From Martensiomyces pterosporus (Eukaryota > Kickxellomycota > Kickxellomycetes > Kickxellales > Kickxellaceae), in assembly GCA_025201845.1 (NCBI GenBank), contig MU604051.1, positions 2,164-46,270 on the forward strand: DNA of 44,107 nt, in the 5' to 3' direction. Positions 41,534-44,107 of this stretch are shown here, in pieces. The position numbers were made by a program, and so were the translations under genes. Within the stretch, counting starts at the first letter, position 1; every line of letters starts with the position of its first letter. Under the pieces are notes generated by a model. It made no database searches, was not told where the DNA came from, and saw only the letters and a list, made by a program, of their open reading frames with translations.

Positions 41534-42052
41534 ATGTTTGCCCTGTCAGCATTCCGCAACCTTCGTATCAGCGCGGCAGCAGCGCCCCTGGCCACTCCCG
41601 TGTCCACAGCGCTCCTCCAGCGGAGCACCACAAAGCTGCCCACAGCCGCGGCTGCCATGGCAGTTCAGCAGGCGAGCATGGCCACGCTGAACCAGGTCAT
41701 GCGCGGCATGCGCAAGAAGATCAAGACTGTCAGCAAGGCCCCTGCCCTGGACAAGTGCCCGCAGCGCAAGGGCGTCTGCGTCAAGGTGTACACAACAAAG
41801 CCCAAGAAGCCCAACTCTGCCGTGCGTAAGGTCGCCCGTGTCCGCTTGACGAACGGCAAGACCATCATCGCCTACATCCCTGGTGAGGGACACAACTTGC
41901 AGGAACACAGCGTCGTGCTCGTTCGTGGTGGCCGTGTCCCTGATCTGCCTGGTGTTCTGTACCATATCGTCCGTGGTGCCCTTGATCTCCAGGGCGTCCA
42001 GGGTCGCACCACCGCTCGAAGCAAGTATGGTGCCTCGAAGCCCAAGAAGTAG
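41534..42052 (+). CDS. MRPS12: Mitochondrial small-subunit ribosomal protein uS12m
   Basis: This protein shapes the decoding centre of the mitochondrial 37S subunit. The intronless protein has 172 aa. A presequence-like leader rich in Ala, Ser and Arg (about 1-48) precedes the S12 core. The core has '[12 protein letters not shown]', '[31 protein letters not shown]' as the conserved PNSAxRK loop, then '[31 protein letters not shown]' and the terminal '[16 protein letters not shown]'. Both conserved loops of the family are intact. The start AAAATGT at 41534 is preferred over the in-frame codon far upstream. It is convergent with NDUFB2. Confidence 0.97.
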   Translation: MFALSAFRNLRISAAAAPLATPVSTALLQRSTTKLPTAAAAMAVQQASMATLNQVMRGMRKKIKTVSKAPALDKCPQRKGVCVKVYTTKPKKPNSAVRKVARVRLTNGKTIIAYIPGEGHNLQEHSVVLVRGGRVPDLPGVLYHIVRGALDLQGVQGRTTARSKYGASKPKK

Positions 42053-42258
42053 CGTCGGGGACTGGTGCGATCCATGCAGCCTCTTCCTCCTGGCTCATTC
42101 AAAACCAGCAATGCAGAGTTGCGCTTGGATAATACATGCAGAGCACATGTTTGATCTGTTCCATGGAGAGTGTATGTGATATATAATATTGCTATCTGAA
42201 AGAGAGAAAGGAAAAATGAAAAAGATAGTCAGCGTGTACTGAAAGAGCGCAGCACTAG

Positions 42259-42617
42259 TTAGTGCTTCTCCTCGTGTCCGTGCTCTCCGTGGTCACCGTG
42301 CTCCCAAGGATGGCGCCCGCCCTACAAGGCATTCAAGAGCAAGCCAGCATGAATGTGCACGCGAGAACAAGCCCACAATTAGTACAGGCGTAAGCATTTG
42401 GGGATAGCACCAGCAATCTCCTGAGTGTTCGCAGTGTTTCAGCATGCAGCAAGGGCTTTCCCTTGAACGAGTGGCAACTTACAAAGACAACAGGGCCGTC
42501 CTCCTTAATGCGGTACATCATCCAGAACCACATGGACGCACCAAGGGTCTTGGAGAGAATGCGGTATTTCAACAGCGGCTTGGGCGGCACGAATCCTCCG
42601 AATGGTCCAGCAGGCAT
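42259..42617 (-). CDS. NDUFB2: Complex I subunit NDUFB2 homologue, two exons
   Basis: This is an accessory subunit of the membrane arm of NADH:ubiquinone oxidoreductase in the inner mitochondrial membrane. The exons are 42617-42483 (45 codons, donor GTAAGT) and 42321-42259 (acceptor TTGTAG), joined in phase 0 to 65 aa. The short N-terminus leads to 'LGASMWFWMMYRIKEDGPVVF', the single membrane helix with the WFW motif, and then 'GGRHPWEHGDHGEHGHEEKH'. The WFW...Y/R...DGPVV...HPW pattern followed by a His/Gly tail is the same as in plant NDUFB2-like subunits, so the match is good despite its size. The gene is missed by simple ORF scanning because each exon is short. Confidence 0.87.
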
Positions 42618-43468
42618 ATTTTCCTTATGTTTCCAGCGCTGGTTAGCAGGTATTGAACGCTGAATTGAAAGCAAGTATAAACACCAATACAAGTACTAGA
42701 ATAAAAAGAGGAAGGCGAGCGAGCGACTGCCAATTCAAGATTCGCCAATTCAACAAACGCAGGAGTCATAGATAGATAGCAGCTGATGATCTTGATGCAG
42801 GTGATTCCGCGATCCCAATTAAGAAATGGGTCGGCTTTGCTTATTCAGCAGCACCGCGATCGCCCAACTCCGGCACCTTGCACGCAGACATGTGCACTGT
42901 TGCTGTGCCCCCCCCCCAGCTGCATTGGTATGTCTACATGCCAGGCACCAATGCCGTCATGGTCATCTGCGGCGGAACAGGTAGAGAAAGCGCGGGCATC
43001 TGCTGAGCGCTGGGATGTAGCAGAAAGGGCGGCAGCTGTATGAGGGATTGACTGCACCACATACGACGCGTGATACGAATCATCGCAGCGAGGGATGTAC
43101 AGTTTGCTGTTTGGGGGAAATATTTAGGCGCGATTCTCCCACGAGAATGCTGCAAGCGTATTGCGCCTGAGCTCCACTGAATTGCGAGCGGAAGTGCTGA
43201 TGATGTGCAAGAGGAGCTTGGCCCGTCTTGGCAACAGGCACCCACATCGCCTGAGACCTATATAAATATACGCATTCCCTCGCTCTGCCCCTACTGGCTT
43301 CCCTTGTTTTCAGAACTGCCCCTCAGCGACGCCGAACCCCACTGTATTTTTCCATTTATTAGCCAGCTAGCAATACGCCTGAGGAAGCGCCGGCAATTCC
43401 TATCCCCAAACACCCTGATCTTATCTTTGTATTTTTGCTTGATATTCTCGAGACATAATTAACCAGCA
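42618..43468. promoter_or_regulatory. Divergent intergenic region; TATA box of the right-hand peptidase gene
   Basis: TATATAAATATA lies at 43259-43270, about 200 bp before the ATG at 43469. A run of nine C lies at 42909-42917. No gene is supported in the rest. This promoter shows no similarity by eye to that of the left-hand paralogue. Confidence 0.55.
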
Positions 43469-44107
43469 ATGGCTGCTGAGAAGGAGCTGCTGCTTGCGGA
43501 AACCGGCACGACCGTGGTCCACGACCATCGCCAGAACCGGAGAAGAGCGTCAAAGCTGACCATCGGGCTTTTGGCCATCACCGTATCTATTATGACTCTT
43601 GGTGCAGTGCACCATGTCATCCGCTGTCGCAGCCGCCACGAGCACCACCACCACCACCATCATAATCATCATCACGGAAATGGTACAGACGGTAAGGGCA
43701 GGTTTGATGCCGGACAGGCCTTTCTCGGCATTCCATCAACGGATCGCCTGCGCGAGAACCTGTGGTACTACACCTCGGGCACACACGTTGCTGGCATCAA
43801 CCGCACCCAGGCTGTTTACACCAGAGACTACTTCCAGGCTCAGGGAATCAACGCTGAGATTGTCGAGTACTATCCCTGGCTGAACTACCCTGTCAGCCAG
43901 CGCGTTGCACTGTTCAACGAGTCCACCCAGGAGGTCGTGTTCGAGGCTGGGCTCAAGGAGGACGTGATCCCTGGCGACCCCGCCTCCGACGACCCAAACA
44001 ACCTTCCTGCATTCCACGGCTACTCTGCTGATGGAAACGTCACTGGACAGCTGGTGTATGCCAACTACGGCTCCATCGACGACTTCAAAGCCCTGAAGGA
44101 GGCTGGA
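43469..44107 (+). CDS. M28-family membrane peptidase (GCPII/transferrin-receptor-like), 5' part, right copy
   Basis: Partial: 213 codons to the right edge. As in the left copy, a short cytosolic tail with a dileucine-like motif (EKELLL, residues 4-9) and an Arg cluster precede a membrane helix (about 30-50). The stem, however, is a histidine run of seven His, Asn, three His (about 59-69). From 'FLGIPSTDRLRENL' the lumenal part matches the left copy. It extends past it through 'GQLVYANYGSIDDFKALKEAG', which is the family's entry into the protease-associated domain (compare GDLVYVNYA in human GCPII). The zinc peptidase domain lies outside. The His stem could bind metal but may simply be a (CAY)n expansion. 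Likely located in the vacuolar or secretory membrane. Confidence 0.8.
   Translation, partial: MAAEKELLLAETGTTVVHDHRQNRRRASKLTIGLLAITVSIMTLGAVHHVIRCRSRHEHHHHHHHNHHHGNGTDGKGRFDAGQAFLGIPSTDRLRENLWYYTSGTHVAGINRTQAVYTRDYFQAQGINAEIVEYYPWLNYPVSQRVALFNESTQEVVFEAGLKEDVIPGDPASDDPNNLPAFHGYSADGNVTGQLVYANYGSIDDFKALKEAG
43787..44046. repeat. 260-bp inverted repeat with window positions 1-260
   Basis: The reverse complement of 43787-44046 equals 1-260 with no mismatch that I can see. It then diverges quickly over the next 65 bp. The tract is coding sequence of the two outward-facing peptidase genes. Confidence 0.92.

Overview
The window reads as nuclear DNA of a filamentous, early-diverging fungus. Supporting signs are fungal mitochondrial and secretory genes (ferrochelatase, KAR/IFA38, MCT1, TRAPP Trs33), small GT-AG introns in some genes, a complex I subunit (NDUFB2), and a cobalamin-processing gene (MMADHC) that ascomycete and basidiomycete models generally lack. 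A zoopagomycote such as a Kickxellales member would fit, but that placement is inference, not proof.

Layout, left to right. The 5' part of an M28/PA-domain (glutamate carboxypeptidase II/transferrin-receptor-like) membrane peptidase runs off the left edge on the minus strand. Ferrochelatase (+) converges on a seven-exon very-long-chain 3-oxoacyl-CoA reductase (-). That gene is divergent from an intronless 2053-aa REV3 (+), the catalytic subunit of DNA polymerase zeta. A three-exon DCAF6/iqw1-type WD40 protein (+) follows, then a small MIC12-like MICOS subunit (-), a Gfo/Idh/MocA oxidoreductase (+), and a gelsolin-repeat protein (-) with a long disordered N-terminus.

From about 21.8 to 28.7 kb the sequence is hard to read. 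There are minus-strand open stretches with good splice sites but unusually long gaps and no recognisable domain. I give one candidate multi-exon gene and one orphan exon there at low confidence.

The right part is dense again. It holds an alpha/beta-hydrolase whose nucleophile elbow is lost (-), a histidine-repeat protein (+), a 63-aa ORF behind a strong TATA box (+), a Ctr copper transporter (+), mitochondrial malonyl-CoA:ACP transacylase (-), RRP8 (-), CWC27 (+), TRS33 (+), an MMADHC/cblD homologue (-), mitochondrial ribosomal protein S12 (+) and NDUFB2 (-). A second M28/PA peptidase runs off the right edge on the plus strand.

The genes mostly alternate in strand and share promoters or 3' ends. 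There is no operon-like functional cluster. Loose themes are mitochondria (HEM15, MIC12, MCT1, MRPS12, NDUFB2, perhaps MMADHC) and metals (ferrochelatase, Ctr, the histidine-repeat protein, MMADHC). The most striking structural observation is that the two edge peptidase genes point outward and share a 260-bp tract with no mismatch by eye. This ends abruptly in unrelated N-termini, as expected for a recent inverted duplication or gene conversion.
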